47,805 nt of DNA. Origin: Bacteroidales bacterium. Lineage in GTDB: Bacteria; Bacteroidota; Bacteroidia; Bacteroidales; UBA4417. Under the pieces are notes generated by a model. It worked only from the letters and a program-made list of their open reading frames with translations, had not been told where the DNA came from and ran no database searches. Shown piece by piece: positions 25,160 through 34,646 of the stretch. A program made the translations under genes and the position numbers. Each line of letters begins with the position of its first letter. Positions within the stretch are counted from its first letter, which is position 1. The stretch lies in contig JADJGZ010000061.1 in the NCBI GenBank assembly GCA_016707785.1, positions 1-47,805 of the forward strand, in the 5' to 3' direction.

Positions 25160-26104
25160 TTATTCAAACGGATGCCTGTTATTAAAATCCGGACGGTAAT
25201 GTTCATTGCTCTCCAGGTCTTGTATCCATCCTTTATAGAATCCTAAAGATTCCATTTTCTCTATAACAGCCTCATATTCAACGGAAGTGAGTGTCCGGCC
25301 CAGGTCAGGCAGACCTTTAACTGAAGGTGTTGGCCAGTACTGTGCCATTAGTGACAGAGGCACCATAAAAGAGATTTCTTCTGCAATGAGCTGGAGAACT
25401 TTTTCACTATTCTCAATATGCCCGGGGAGAATAAGGTGGCGGATAATCAATCCATTTTCAGCCTGCCCCGTATCATCAACCCTCAGGGACGAGCCTTTCT
25501 GCCGGTACATTTCTTTGATAGCTGCCAACGCAACCTCTTTATAATTCCTGACCCTGGAAAACTTCCATGCTAACTCATTCTCCGCATATTTAAAATCCGG
25601 AAGGTATACATCTATATAACCTTCGAGGTCCCGAATTTCCGAAACATGGTCATATCCATTTGTATTATAGATAAATACAGGATTATAACCGGCATTGCGC
25701 AAAGCATCAATGATCACTTTCACATGTGGGATATAATGGGATGGCGAAACGAATCCCACTGATTTGCAGCCCTGATCCAGAATAGCAATAATCTTTTCAA
25801 GCACTTCACTGAGACTCATTGTCTTCTCTTCAACCTCTCCCCTATGGCAGCTTATCTGCCAGTTCTGACAATATTTACATACCAGATTGCAACGGCTGAA
25901 AAAGACATTGCAAATTCCAAGGGTTCCGCTTACAGGAGGTTCTTCTCCTTTATGAATACAAATCGAACTGACATTAAATCCTCCGTCTGCGCCGCAAAAG
26001 CCCAGAACCCCACTCAGCCTGTCCACACCACAGTTCCTGGGGCAAATTCTACATTCCCTCAGGGGGGAATTCCAATCAGATGAGATTTCCGGAAGCAATG
26101 ACAT
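25160..26104 (-). CDS. PflX-type radical SAM protein (COG1313)
   Basis: A 314-residue radical SAM enzyme with the cluster motif CNLVCKYC (Cys72, 76, 79) and an additional N-terminal cysteine set 'CRICPRNCGVDR' plus FC (Cys18, 21, 25, 37). This is the architecture of PflX, homologues of pyruvate formate-lyase activase with unknown substrate. 'DVYLPDFKY' and 'GLIIRHLILPGH' are family blocks. The start is placed at 26104: the longer frame to 26212 would run through a terminator hairpin (26146-26178). Confidence 0.88.
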   Translation of the reverse strand: MSLLPEISSDWNSPLRECRICPRNCGVDRLSGVLGFCGADGGFNVSSICIHKGEEPPVSGTLGICNVFFSRCNLVCKYCQNWQISCHRGEVEEKTMSLSEVLEKIIAILDQGCKSVGFVSPSHYIPHVKVIIDALRNAGYNPVFIYNTNGYDHVSEIRDLEGYIDVYLPDFKYAENELAWKFSRVRNYKEVALAAIKEMYRQKGSSLRVDDTGQAENGLIIRHLILPGHIENSEKVLQLIAEEISFMVPLSLMAQYWPTPSVKGLPDLGRTLTSVEYEAVIEKMESLGFYKGWIQDLESNEHYRPDFNNRHPFE

Positions 26105-26145
26105 ATAAATAACTAATATGCCAAAAGTATTAAAATGCATCCAAT

Positions 26146-26178
26146 AAAAAACCTGGCAGGTCTCCATCACCTGCCAGG
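26146..26178 (-). terminator. Rho-independent terminator of the secreted unknown gene
   Basis: A perfect 10-bp stem (CCTGGCAGGT with ACCTGCCAGG, 26152-26161 and 26169-26178) and 7-base loop, followed on the minus strand by TTTTTT. It lies about 60 bases past the stop codon at 26238 and separates that gene from the radical SAM gene. Confidence 0.88.
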
Positions 26179-26237
26179 CATCTGAATCGCCTGAACCGGA
26201 ACTCTCCGGCATTTGTCCAAAAACGCTCCTATATGAT

Positions 26238-26954
26238 TTATTCCAGGCTATTATAATATTCCACCATTTTCTTTAAATCATTCGGAGTTTTTACTTTGTT
26301 ACCTGTTTTCATCATATACTCTTCCAGTTCAGCTTTCTTATCATCCATTGCAACTAAAGCTTGTTTTTTACTGCACATGATTTTACGGGCGGGTTGATTC
26401 GCGGACTTAATAAAATAACATTCACCTACCAGGTATTTATCTTCTTTTATCAGGCTATTTTCTCCTTCATCAGGCATTTGATATGTAATTGAACGTTTCA
26501 ATAATAATTGTTTTCTGCCCGGAACCTCCAGCTCGAAGTAGCCTTTCAACAACATTCCGTTGCATTCATAGGGCTCGTAGACAAATGTCTTCCCGGAAAA
26601 AGAGATCGACGACAACTCCGAAGGAGAAGCAAACGCAAGCGTATCCTGGCCAGTAATAAACTGCATCTGATCTGAATAGATGTCATAACGAAACCGATAG
26701 TTTTCGATCATTTTCCCGCCTTTCAATACTAATTCACCTTCCGGCCATTCATCACCTATATAGATACTGCCAGCTTTCCCCTCCAAACCTGTGCCAATCA
26801 TATCTAATCCAGTGCCAGCTGCAACCTCAACATTTGTGGAAGAAAAAGAAGAACCTGAAGTATTACTTTTCCTGTTAGCCTGAGGTTCTTTTTGTTGTGC
26901 AAGACTAAAATCAGACATTATAAAAAGAACCAAGAACATGACAATTGCTTTCAT
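26238..26954 (-). CDS. Secreted hypothetical protein
   Basis: A 238-residue protein with a signal peptide (MKAIVMFLVLFIMSDFSLAQ) when started at 26954; an upstream extension would bury the signal. The mature part begins with a Ser/Asn-rich linker, then a beta-rich domain ('GSIYIGDEWPEGELVLKGG', 'FITGQDTLAF') and a basic helical end. This resembles a conserved but uncharacterised group of exported Bacteroidota proteins. It is divergent from the glycosidase operon by about 160 bases. Confidence 0.78.
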   Translation of the reverse strand: MKAIVMFLVLFIMSDFSLAQQKEPQANRKSNTSGSSFSSTNVEVAAGTGLDMIGTGLEGKAGSIYIGDEWPEGELVLKGGKMIENYRFRYDIYSDQMQFITGQDTLAFASPSELSSISFSGKTFVYEPYECNGMLLKGYFELEVPGRKQLLLKRSITYQMPDEGENSLIKEDKYLVGECYFIKSANQPARKIMCSKKQALVAMDDKKAELEEYMMKTGNKVKTPNDLKKMVEYYNSLE

Positions 26955-27115
26955 GATTCCAAGATTAGTATTGTTCACGTAAATATAATCAATTTTTACA
27001 TCGAATACAAGTTCATATCTAATTAATATAAATATTATAAACAATCAAATTTGATACTCAAGCCTTACAAAGGTTGATAAAATTCGTTGTACTTTCGGGT
27101 AATAATCTTTGATAA

Positions 27116-30100
27116 ATGATCCCTAAATTCCATTTGAAATCGCATTTTGTCCATCCTTTTTACAAAGAAAAACTGGGCATCCTCTTATTCCTGTTTGTCC
27201 TGGCTAACCACATGACATCGGCACAGAACAATATCAGTATTGGCTTCCTTGGAATTGAGCCCTTGCAGGAATGCACCGGTGAGCGTTTGGCAGCATTTCA
27301 ATCCCTCAGGCAAAGTAGAAATTCTGAAGCGAACTATATCCAGATCAAGAATCTGAAGAAACAGATTCAACGTCACGATGTTTTGTGGTATCACCGACCT
27401 GATAGTCTGCCTCTTTCAAGCTCTGAAAGAAGTCCAAAATTTCTTGAGCCATTGAAGACATATATCCAGAACGGTGGAACACTGATACTTACCTTAGATG
27501 CTTTAAGGCTTCTGCCTTTATTAGGACTGGAAGTTGAGGAACCCGCTACAAAGAAGGTTTCTATCAGGGATGAAGGTTATGGCCGGAAAGCCGGATTGCA
27601 TGCATACCGGGACCATCCCATATTTGATAGCCTTTTTGGAGGATCCTACATTTTTGCCCCTGATAAGGACATGGATACCCGGCAAATGGGATGGTTTGGG
27701 AATAATCTGCCTTCCGGAAAAACAATCGCAGTAGACTGGGCCTACATTAACCTTCGGGAAGATAGTAAACTTCTGGTTGAGTATACTTTAGGAGCTGGGA
27801 AAGTACTGGTGATTGGTGCTTATACCTGGTTCAAACAGGAGAATTTGAATCAGCGGCAGCTCAGATTATTTTTCAGGAACTGCATTCATTATCTCGTTGG
27901 CCCTTCAAAAAGCCCCGCCAATTTCTGGAATTATGAACCTGCTTCTGTAATCAAATTGCCCGGATTTCAGGACACTGCGCTCATATTCGATGCTGAAAGC
28001 TGGAAAGAAAATACCCATCTGATGACACTTCGGCGTAAGTATCCACAAAATCAGCCCTTTGAATTAGCAGGAGAATCTGTTCTGCTAATGGGCAAAGAAA
28101 ATGGTGGAATCGATGAAATATGGGCACATCCATTTATGGCCCTCAGGGATTATGAAGCAGGAATCATGTTTGAAGGAAATGATAGTATACTATGGCTAAA
28201 CTCTCAACAACCAGAAATAGAAGTCAGGCCAGAATCATACACCCGCACTTATCGGTTCAGAAGAAGCTATCTGAAAGAAATCATCAGTTGTCACCCTACA
28301 GAAGCAACCTCTGTAGTGCATTACGAGTTTCATTCCATTAATGCTGCAAGGATCGTTATTAAGATGAAGACAAATTTGCGATTCATGTGGCCATACTCCG
28401 AAAAGGTAAGTGGTTCATTATGTTATCAATGGCATCCTGGTTTAAAGGCTCTGTTAGTGAGAAACCAGAAAGATGAATTCGCCATAACTGTTGGTGCTAA
28501 TCGCTCACCTATCCAACAATTAGCAGGGAGATTTGACGACTTTAATAAAGTTGTTTATCCTCCTGACCTTGACCGCATGATCAGGGCAGATTCCGTTTTT
28601 TTGGGCGTTCCGACAGAAAAGATGCAAGTAGCTTCACTCATGCTTTTCAATCTGCAGCCCAACGATCAGATGGACCTAGTTATCACAGCATCTGCAAAAG
28701 GACAAAAAGATGCCATTGACACCTATAGAAGAGCCATACCAAAGCCTCAATGGGTCCAGCTTTCTGCTTTGCGTTATACTTCAGGCCTTTTTGACAAGAA
28801 AACGATGTTAACCTCCCCTGATGATACATTCAACGAAGGGTATCGATGGGCAGTAGTCGGAACGGATCGTTTTTTTGTCAATACCCCCGGGATCGGGCGT
28901 TCAATGGTAGCAGGTTATTCTACCACTGATTATGGCTGGGATGGTGGACATGCCGTGAATGGCAGACCCGGATATGCATGGTATTTTGGACGGGATGGAG
29001 TTTGGAGCAGTTATGCGGCATTAGGTTATGGAGATTTTGAAAAAGTCAAAACAGTCCTGGAACTTTTTTCGAAATACCAGGATATCAGCGGAAAGATTTT
29101 TCATGAACTTACAACATCCGGAGTTGCCCATTACGATGCTGCAGATGCAACCCCTCTTTATATTTCACTGGCCGGAAAATACCTCCGCTATTCAGGTGAT
29201 ACTGCATTTATCCGCTCCGAGTGGAATCACATAAAAAAAGCGTTAGAATACTGCTATTCCACTGATACGGATAATGATGGACTTATAGAGAATACCCTGG
29301 TAGGACATGGCTGGGAAGAAGGGGGTGCACTATTTGGTTCGCATACAACCTTTTACCTGGCTTCATGCTGGGCGGAAGCACTGCACCAGGCAGCTTATAT
29401 GGCCAGTATTTTGGGCAATACCAAAGATGCACTTCATTACACCAAAGACGAAGGCAAGGTTCTGCAGATGCTGGATACAGACTTTTGGAACCCGGAGAGG
29501 AATTTCTTCTTTCATGGCAAAAACATCGACGGAACCTATCATCCTGAACCAGCTATTATGGCTTGTGTGCCCTTACTTTTCGGACAAATCAGGGACTCTT
29601 CACATTTTACGCCGGTGCTGGAGACCATTGCCGGAAATGAGTTCAGCAGCGACTGGGGAACCCGGATTCTCAGTGAGAACAGTGCATATTATAAACCCGG
29701 AAGTTATCACCAGGGAAGTGTCTGGCCATTGTTCACCGGATGGGCAGCACTTGCAGAATTCAGGTATGGACGGTTTCAGCAGGGATATTCCCATCTTATG
29801 AATAACCTGCTGACTTATAAGTCATGGGCATTGGGGTTTGTACCGGAAGTTCTTCATGGACAGGAATATAAACCTTTTGGAGTATGTCCTCACCAATGCT
29901 GGAGTGAAACCATGGTATTGCAACCGGCTTTAGATGGATTGCTAGGTTATCAGCCAGATGCATCAGGAAATCGAATCATGCTTACTCCTCAGTTTCCTGC
30001 AGAATGGGATAGCCTAGCAGTGACTAACCTTCGCATGGGGAATGATTATTTCAGTTTCAATTTCCTTGCGTTTCAAGATCATGTGCAATGGAAATTTTTG

Positions 30101-30571
30101 AAATCAGGAAATAATGCTCTTTCAACCCAGGTTGTGCTCAGTCTGCCCGTTTATGGCGGAATGAAGATCCATCGGGTTCTGGTGGATGGAAAAGAAGTTG
30201 AACCTGAGCACTGGAATGGAAGTACCGTCATTAGGTTCCAACTGCAAAATAAAGTTACTATCGAAATATACAGAAAGGCAGCCACAGTAACTATTCCGCA
30301 AATTTCAACTCCCACAACAAACACATTTTCAAATGGATACAGATTGATATCCGAGGAGCTGAAGGAACAAAACTTTATAGTGAGATTAAACGGTAAAAGC
30401 GGGAATGATGCTATTTTGAAAATCAAATCGCCGGCATTGGAAATCCAACCTCCAATGGGTTGTCAACTGATTTCAGGGATAATGATATCTTCACTTACCG
30501 ATTTATGTTTCCTGTTGCTGATAGTAAATATGTTACAATTCCATTGGTTTTCAAACTTCAATAGTCAATAA
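27116..30571 (+). CDS. Exported (alpha/alpha)6 glycosidase with N-terminal GATase-like domain, frameshifted at the extreme 3' end
   Basis: A 1151-residue protein with a signal peptide ending TSAQ (residue 37). It has a flavodoxin/class-I-glutamine-amidotransferase-like domain (about 40-260: 'YIQNGGTLILTLDALRLL', 'GAGKVLVIGAY'), a beta-sandwich (about 280-560), and a six-hairpin glycosidase domain (about 580-950) with 'PGYAWYFGRDGVW', 'GHGWEEGGALFG', 'YHQGSVWPLF' and PEVLHG. The last domain resembles amylo-alpha-1,6-glucosidase (GDE) enzymes. The final 35 or so residues are out of frame: the natural end (FTYRFMFPVADSKYVTIPL) reads in the +1 frame to TAG at 30562-30564. It is first gene of a four-gene operon. 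Confidence 0.85.
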   Translation: MIPKFHLKSHFVHPFYKEKLGILLFLFVLANHMTSAQNNISIGFLGIEPLQECTGERLAAFQSLRQSRNSEANYIQIKNLKKQIQRHDVLWYHRPDSLPLSSSERSPKFLEPLKTYIQNGGTLILTLDALRLLPLLGLEVEEPATKKVSIRDEGYGRKAGLHAYRDHPIFDSLFGGSYIFAPDKDMDTRQMGWFGNNLPSGKTIAVDWAYINLREDSKLLVEYTLGAGKVLVIGAYTWFKQENLNQRQLRLFFRNCIHYLVGPSKSPANFWNYEPASVIKLPGFQDTALIFDAESWKENTHLMTLRRKYPQNQPFELAGESVLLMGKENGGIDEIWAHPFMALRDYEAGIMFEGNDSILWLNSQQPEIEVRPESYTRTYRFRRSYLKEIISCHPTEATSVVHYEFHSINAARIVIKMKTNLRFMWPYSEKVSGSLCYQWHPGLKALLVRNQKDEFAITVGANRSPIQQLAGRFDDFNKVVYPPDLDRMIRADSVFLGVPTEKMQVASLMLFNLQPNDQMDLVITASAKGQKDAIDTYRRAIPKPQWVQLSALRYTSGLFDKKTMLTSPDDTFNEGYRWAVVGTDRFFVNTPGIGRSMVAGYSTTDYGWDGGHAVNGRPGYAWYFGRDGVWSSYAALGYGDFEKVKTVLELFSKYQDISGKIFHELTTSGVAHYDAADATPLYISLAGKYLRYSGDTAFIRSEWNHIKKALEYCYSTDTDNDGLIENTLVGHGWEEGGALFGSHTTFYLASCWAEALHQAAYMASILGNTKDALHYTKDEGKVLQMLDTDFWNPERNFFFHGKNIDGTYHPEPAIMACVPLLFGQIRDSSHFTPVLETIAGNEFSSDWGTRILSENSAYYKPGSYHQGSVWPLFTGWAALAEFRYGRFQQGYSHLMNNLLTYKSWALGFVPEVLHGQEYKPFGVCPHQCWSETMVLQPALDGLLGYQPDASGNRIMLTPQFPAEWDSLAVTNLRMGNDYFSFNFLAFQDHVQWKFLKSGNNALSTQVVLSLPVYGGMKIHRVLVDGKEVEPEHWNGSTVIRFQLQNKVTIEIYRKAATVTIPQISTPTTNTFSNGYRLISEELKEQNFIVRLNGKSGNDAILKIKSPALEIQPPMGCQLISGIMISSLTDLCFLLLIVNMLQFHWFSNFNSQ

Positions 30572-32625
30572 TGATGAGTTTCATTCGGACAAAGCATATA
30601 CTTTTCCTGCTGATAACAATTGCATTCGATTCCTTTGGCCAAAATCCGTTCAAAGGGATGGAATTCACCAACAGGGATGCAATTTTTACAACCTATGCAG
30701 CACCTTTAAGCAGGAGCAATTACAAGACTGACCAGGCATATGAACTGATGTGGATGGACCCTTCAAAGCCTTTGGGACTTCAATCAAAAGAAGGTGGTGA
30801 ATTAGGAGTCATCTTTACAAAAGGGAAGCAAGTGGCTTCAAAACTCGGACAATATGCAAAAGAGCCTGTAATCACTCAATCTTACAACGATATCGTTTGC
30901 CTGAAATTTGAGCCCTTTTCAGGCCTGGAGGTTCAGGCCACTTTTTGTGTTTACTCTTCCAACGCAACCATCCTTGAATATATCCTAACGAACACTTCTG
31001 GTAAAGCTATATCAATCAATGTGTTACCTTTCTATTTCAGAAGTCAGGGTGTTGATTTTAATGCAAGTAAAGAGAATAAAATCAGTTTCGCTCATAGCAT
31101 AAAAAGAGATGCATGGATGGTGGAGCATCAGATTCCGCTTGTGGAGAATCTCAGTGATGAACTGATATTCAGTGAAATACCGGAACATATCCTGATTGCT
31201 GATAGCTTACCAGGTGATCAGGAACTACTTTCAGGTATTCAAGGAAAATCCGCTACAAACGGAAAAAACCATGTACTCCTTTTTCAAAAACTGCTTGTAT
31301 TAGAGCCTGGTGAGAAAAAGAAAATCAGCCTTATCCGCAACAGTTTCGAAGCCGGGACAAATAACTTCATTTCTGTACCTTCTAATTATAATGCTGCAAA
31401 GATTCTTGCAGAGAATGAAGTTTTATATGCAAAACTTCCTGCAATGAAATCAAGGAATGAGAAGGATGCTGAATACGTAAAGAATATGACAGGTCTTTAC
31501 TACGGTGCTTTTTCATTGATGAGACAATGCATGATGCCTGCTGAAGGAAAATGTAAAAACAATTATTATGTATTCTCAAGGGAACCCAGGTGGGGATGGG
31601 GGTATGGTGGGCAGGTGTTTCATGAAAGCCTGGCGATGCTAGCCTATGTTTATATGGATCCTAAAAGTGCGATGAATTCTCAGCGTGTATTTATGGAAAG
31701 GCAGGAATCCGATGGTTACATTAATTACCGGACAGGCCCATACCTCGATGAGAAGATAGAGACCCGGGGCATGAAAACAAGCTCTGCACCTTGGTTTTCA
31801 TATATAAATTACGAAATCTACAAGGTTACAAAAGATCAGAAATTTCTGCTTGAATCCTATGAGAGTGGCCGGAAACTCTATGACTGGTTCGTCAGAAACC
31901 GTGACAAGGATGAGGATGGACTTTATGAATGGGGTGCTGATGCCACCCTGGAATGTGTAAGAGATGGTTTGGTTGCCACCTGGGACAAGGTAAGCAAGCC
32001 AGAAAACCTGGAAGGCCCTGACCTGAACAGTATGATGGTGAAGGAGGCTATGTCACTGGCCCATATGGCTAAGGAGTTAAAAATGGATAGCGATTCCCGC
32101 CGGTATTTTGAATTAGCAAAGAAAACAGCACGTATGATCAACAAGCAACTCTGGGATCCGGAAACCGCCTTCTACTATAATACCCTTCTTTCTACCAATT
32201 CATTTACCTTCCTGGAGCCTGCAGATCTTAAAATAAAAGAAATCATTGGATTTTTACCCTTATGGGCCAATGTATGCAGCAAGGAACAGGCCGATCAGCT
32301 TTTGCGATCCTTATACAACCCTGAAGAATTCTGGCGTCCCTATGGTGTACCTACCCTTTCGGCTAAAGATGATTTTTATAACCCGATGGGATATTGGAAC
32401 GGACCGGTATGGGTGCAATGGCAGTACCTGGTATACAGAGGATTAAAAGATTATGGTTACGAGCGATTAGCGGGTCAACTTGCGGATAAAGTGTTTGACC
32501 AGATGATCTGGCATCTGAAGAATGATCATACATTCTGGGAATTCTATTCACCTGATGACAGGCAGGCCGGTTGGAACAAAACTTATATCTGGGCTGGTCT
32601 TGTTGCGAGAATGATGATCGAATGA
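30571..32625 (+). CDS. Exported six-hairpin glycosidase (GH63/MGH1-like)
   Basis: A 684-residue protein with a signal peptide (to SFGQ, residue 24). A beta-sandwich N-terminal domain (25-270) precedes an (alpha/alpha)6 barrel (about 290-684) with 'REPRWGWGYGGQVFHES', 'DKDEDGLYEWGAD', 'NPMGYWNGPVWVQWQY' and 'HTFWEFYSPDD', all typical of the GH63/mannosylglycerate-hydrolase-like group. It probably removes alpha-linked glucose or mannose in the periplasm. The true stop of the upstream glycosidase is 30564, leaving a 6-base gap. A second ATG at 30574 is an equal alternative start. Confidence 0.87.
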   Translation: MMSFIRTKHILFLLITIAFDSFGQNPFKGMEFTNRDAIFTTYAAPLSRSNYKTDQAYELMWMDPSKPLGLQSKEGGELGVIFTKGKQVASKLGQYAKEPVITQSYNDIVCLKFEPFSGLEVQATFCVYSSNATILEYILTNTSGKAISINVLPFYFRSQGVDFNASKENKISFAHSIKRDAWMVEHQIPLVENLSDELIFSEIPEHILIADSLPGDQELLSGIQGKSATNGKNHVLLFQKLLVLEPGEKKKISLIRNSFEAGTNNFISVPSNYNAAKILAENEVLYAKLPAMKSRNEKDAEYVKNMTGLYYGAFSLMRQCMMPAEGKCKNNYYVFSREPRWGWGYGGQVFHESLAMLAYVYMDPKSAMNSQRVFMERQESDGYINYRTGPYLDEKIETRGMKTSSAPWFSYINYEIYKVTKDQKFLLESYESGRKLYDWFVRNRDKDEDGLYEWGADATLECVRDGLVATWDKVSKPENLEGPDLNSMMVKEAMSLAHMAKELKMDSDSRRYFELAKKTARMINKQLWDPETAFYYNTLLSTNSFTFLEPADLKIKEIIGFLPLWANVCSKEQADQLLRSLYNPEEFWRPYGVPTLSAKDDFYNPMGYWNGPVWVQWQYLVYRGLKDYGYERLAGQLADKVFDQMIWHLKNDHTFWEFYSPDDRQAGWNKTYIWAGLVARMMIE

Positions 32626-32646
32626 ACAGTTTTGAAAATAAAATCA

Positions 32647-33570
32647 ATGACAAACGAGAAAAATTACATTATCAGTACCGTGGGGTTACAATTTGCTTAT
32701 CAAAAGCAAAAGGTACTAAATGGCATTGATTTGCAAGTGCCCGAAGGCAGCATTTTTGGGTTTTTAGGGCCCAATGGTGCAGGGAAATCCACAACGATTA
32801 AAGTCCTCCTGGGATTATTACAAGTGCCGGCAGGTAGTGTGTTTATGTTTAATCATGAACTCAATTCGGGCAAAATAGGAATCCTGCGACAAATTGGAGC
32901 AATGGTGGAATCGCCATCTCTGTATGAACACCTGAATGCTTTTAAAAACCTGGAGATTACCCAACGATTACGCCAGCTTCCGGAAAAAAGAATACTTGAA
33001 GTCCTGGAGATTGTGGGGCTTACAAAAGAAGCTCATCGTAAGGTACGACAGTATTCAACAGGAATGAAACAAAGACTCAGCCTGGCAATTGCCATGCTTG
33101 GAAATCCAAAGCTTCTCATTCTTGATGAACCCATCAACGGCCTCGACCCATCAGGAATAATAGAAATCAGGAACCTGCTGATCCATCTCAATAAGGAGCA
33201 TGCATGTACTATATTTCTTTCTTCTCATATCCTGGATGAAATCGAGAAAATCTGCTCGGATGTTGCAGTTATCGACAAGGGGAAAGTCCTGTACCAGGGT
33301 GAAATGGGAGGATTGCTTCTACGTTATGGCGGACAGGAAAAAGTACTTATTGAATCCGATGATAATGAGGCCATTATTCCATTATTAAAACCTGGTACCT
33401 ATCAACTGAAAGATTCGTGTATCAGTATTTCGGTGGAATCGAAACAAGAGACCTCTTTAATTGTCAAAAAAATAGTTGAATCAGGTATTGGCGTGTATTC
33501 AGTTGAACCGGACCGTTCTGATCTTGAACGTTCATTCCTGGAGATTTTGCGGGAAGGAGGCCAGTCATGA
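32647..33570 (+). CDS. ABC transporter ATP-binding protein
   Basis: A 307-residue single nucleotide-binding domain with Walker A GPNGAGKST (41-49), signature YSTGMKQRL, Walker B LLILDEP with INGLDP, and a switch His in LSSHILDE. A C-terminal extension of about 90 residues is typical of BcrA/CcmA-like exporters. The ATG at 32647 is chosen over a TTG 15 bases upstream. It pairs with the ABC-2 permease that overlaps it by four bases, and follows two glycosidases. Confidence 0.93.
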   Translation: MTNEKNYIISTVGLQFAYQKQKVLNGIDLQVPEGSIFGFLGPNGAGKSTTIKVLLGLLQVPAGSVFMFNHELNSGKIGILRQIGAMVESPSLYEHLNAFKNLEITQRLRQLPEKRILEVLEIVGLTKEAHRKVRQYSTGMKQRLSLAIAMLGNPKLLILDEPINGLDPSGIIEIRNLLIHLNKEHACTIFLSSHILDEIEKICSDVAVIDKGKVLYQGEMGGLLLRYGGQEKVLIESDDNEAIIPLLKPGTYQLKDSCISISVESKQETSLIVKKIVESGIGVYSVEPDRSDLERSFLEILREGGQS

Positions 33571-34379
33571 AAAATGCACTTAATGTGATTCTCATTGTTA
33601 TCAAAACAGAATTGATCAAAGCCAGGAATACTGTGGCATTATGGCTGACTTTTCTATATCCTGCAGGCGCAGTGATGATGGCTTCTTTATTTCTCTTTTC
33701 AGGCCGGAACCAGGTAACCCCTGACCTAACGACATTCATCAATAATTTCAATGGATTGAGTGCATTTTTCCTGCCTTTTTATGCAGTACTAATGGTAAGT
33801 TTCTTCTGCCAGATGGAACACAGGAATGGAATGCTCAAGCATCTTTTTGCCCTTCCGGTGCCGCGATGGGGTTATTATTACGGTAAATTATTTGCAGCCA
33901 TCAGCCTTTTGCTTTTCGCATGGCTTCTACTCATTGTTTTTACATACTTTTCACTTTTCATCCTGGGAATTATCTCACCAAAACTGAGGATCACCCATGC
34001 TTTTGAGCACGGATACTTATGGATGATTACTTTCAGAAGTTTCCTGTCGGCTTTTGCCATGCTGGTAATTCAATACATCCTGGCTATGAAGCTCAGAAAT
34101 GTGGTCGCCTCTGTTTCTATTGGAATTTCGTTGATCATTCTCCCTGTTGCCGTTTTATTTGTTTTGGGTATCACAGGACTGATAACGAATCCAAATGTGT
34201 TGCGGTGGCTGCCTATTTATGATCCTTATGCTTTTCCGTATGGGTTTGTCTTCAATTTCTCCCAGGGAGGAGCGATCAGGCAGGAGTTCTTTTCAACGAG
34301 CCTGCTGGTTTGGATGGTGATTTCTACTGTGATTGCGGCTGTTGGATATTTTGAGCTTCGGAGAAGGGATATTAAGTAG
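33567..34379 (+). CDS. ABC-2 type transporter permease
   Basis: A 270-residue membrane protein with about six membrane spans: near residues 20-42, 55-80, 105-135, 150-175, 180-205 and 240-262. Start and stop overlap as ATGA with the ATPase, indicating translational coupling. It is similar in size and layout to BcrB/LanG/NosY-like permeases used for export or immunity. The substrate is unknown, and nothing in the operon suggests a bacteriocin. Confidence 0.9.
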   Translation: MKNALNVILIVIKTELIKARNTVALWLTFLYPAGAVMMASLFLFSGRNQVTPDLTTFINNFNGLSAFFLPFYAVLMVSFFCQMEHRNGMLKHLFALPVPRWGYYYGKLFAAISLLLFAWLLLIVFTYFSLFILGIISPKLRITHAFEHGYLWMITFRSFLSAFAMLVIQYILAMKLRNVVASVSIGISLIILPVAVLFVLGITGLITNPNVLRWLPIYDPYAFPYGFVFNFSQGGAIRQEFFSTSLLVWMVISTVIAAVGYFELRRRDIK

Positions 34380-34394
34380 GTTGGATGAATAAAA

Positions 34395-34435
34395 TGAAAA
34401 CGCAAAATGAAAAATACAAAATGAAAAATGCAAAA
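34395..34435. repeat. 14-bp A-rich tandem repeat (TGAAAAATRCAAAA)
   Basis: Three near-identical units at 34395-34407, 34408-34421 and 34422-34435 in the gap after the ABC permease. Fourteen bases is twice the 7-base period of the larger arrays. The rest of the gap to 34646 shows nothing recognisable. Confidence 0.6.
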
Positions 34436-34646
34436 TTTGCTATAAGGCAAAATGGAACGCGGACTGAAGCGGATTATTAGCCGGGATTAAAGGAATAATT
34501 TGAACGAGGGGGACCTAAGCACAAATTTTAATTCGGGCGTATAATTCGAAATTGTAATGGTAACTGAGCAATAAAAAAAATTCATTGAAGATGGTTCTCC
34601 ATTTTACAACATTTCATAGCTTTACAGGGTAATTCAATATACCCGA

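Noticed and set aside
26105..26212. N-terminal extension of the radical SAM protein
   Set aside because: The added codons pass through a strong terminator hairpin of the upstream gene, and the extension has no family-like features.
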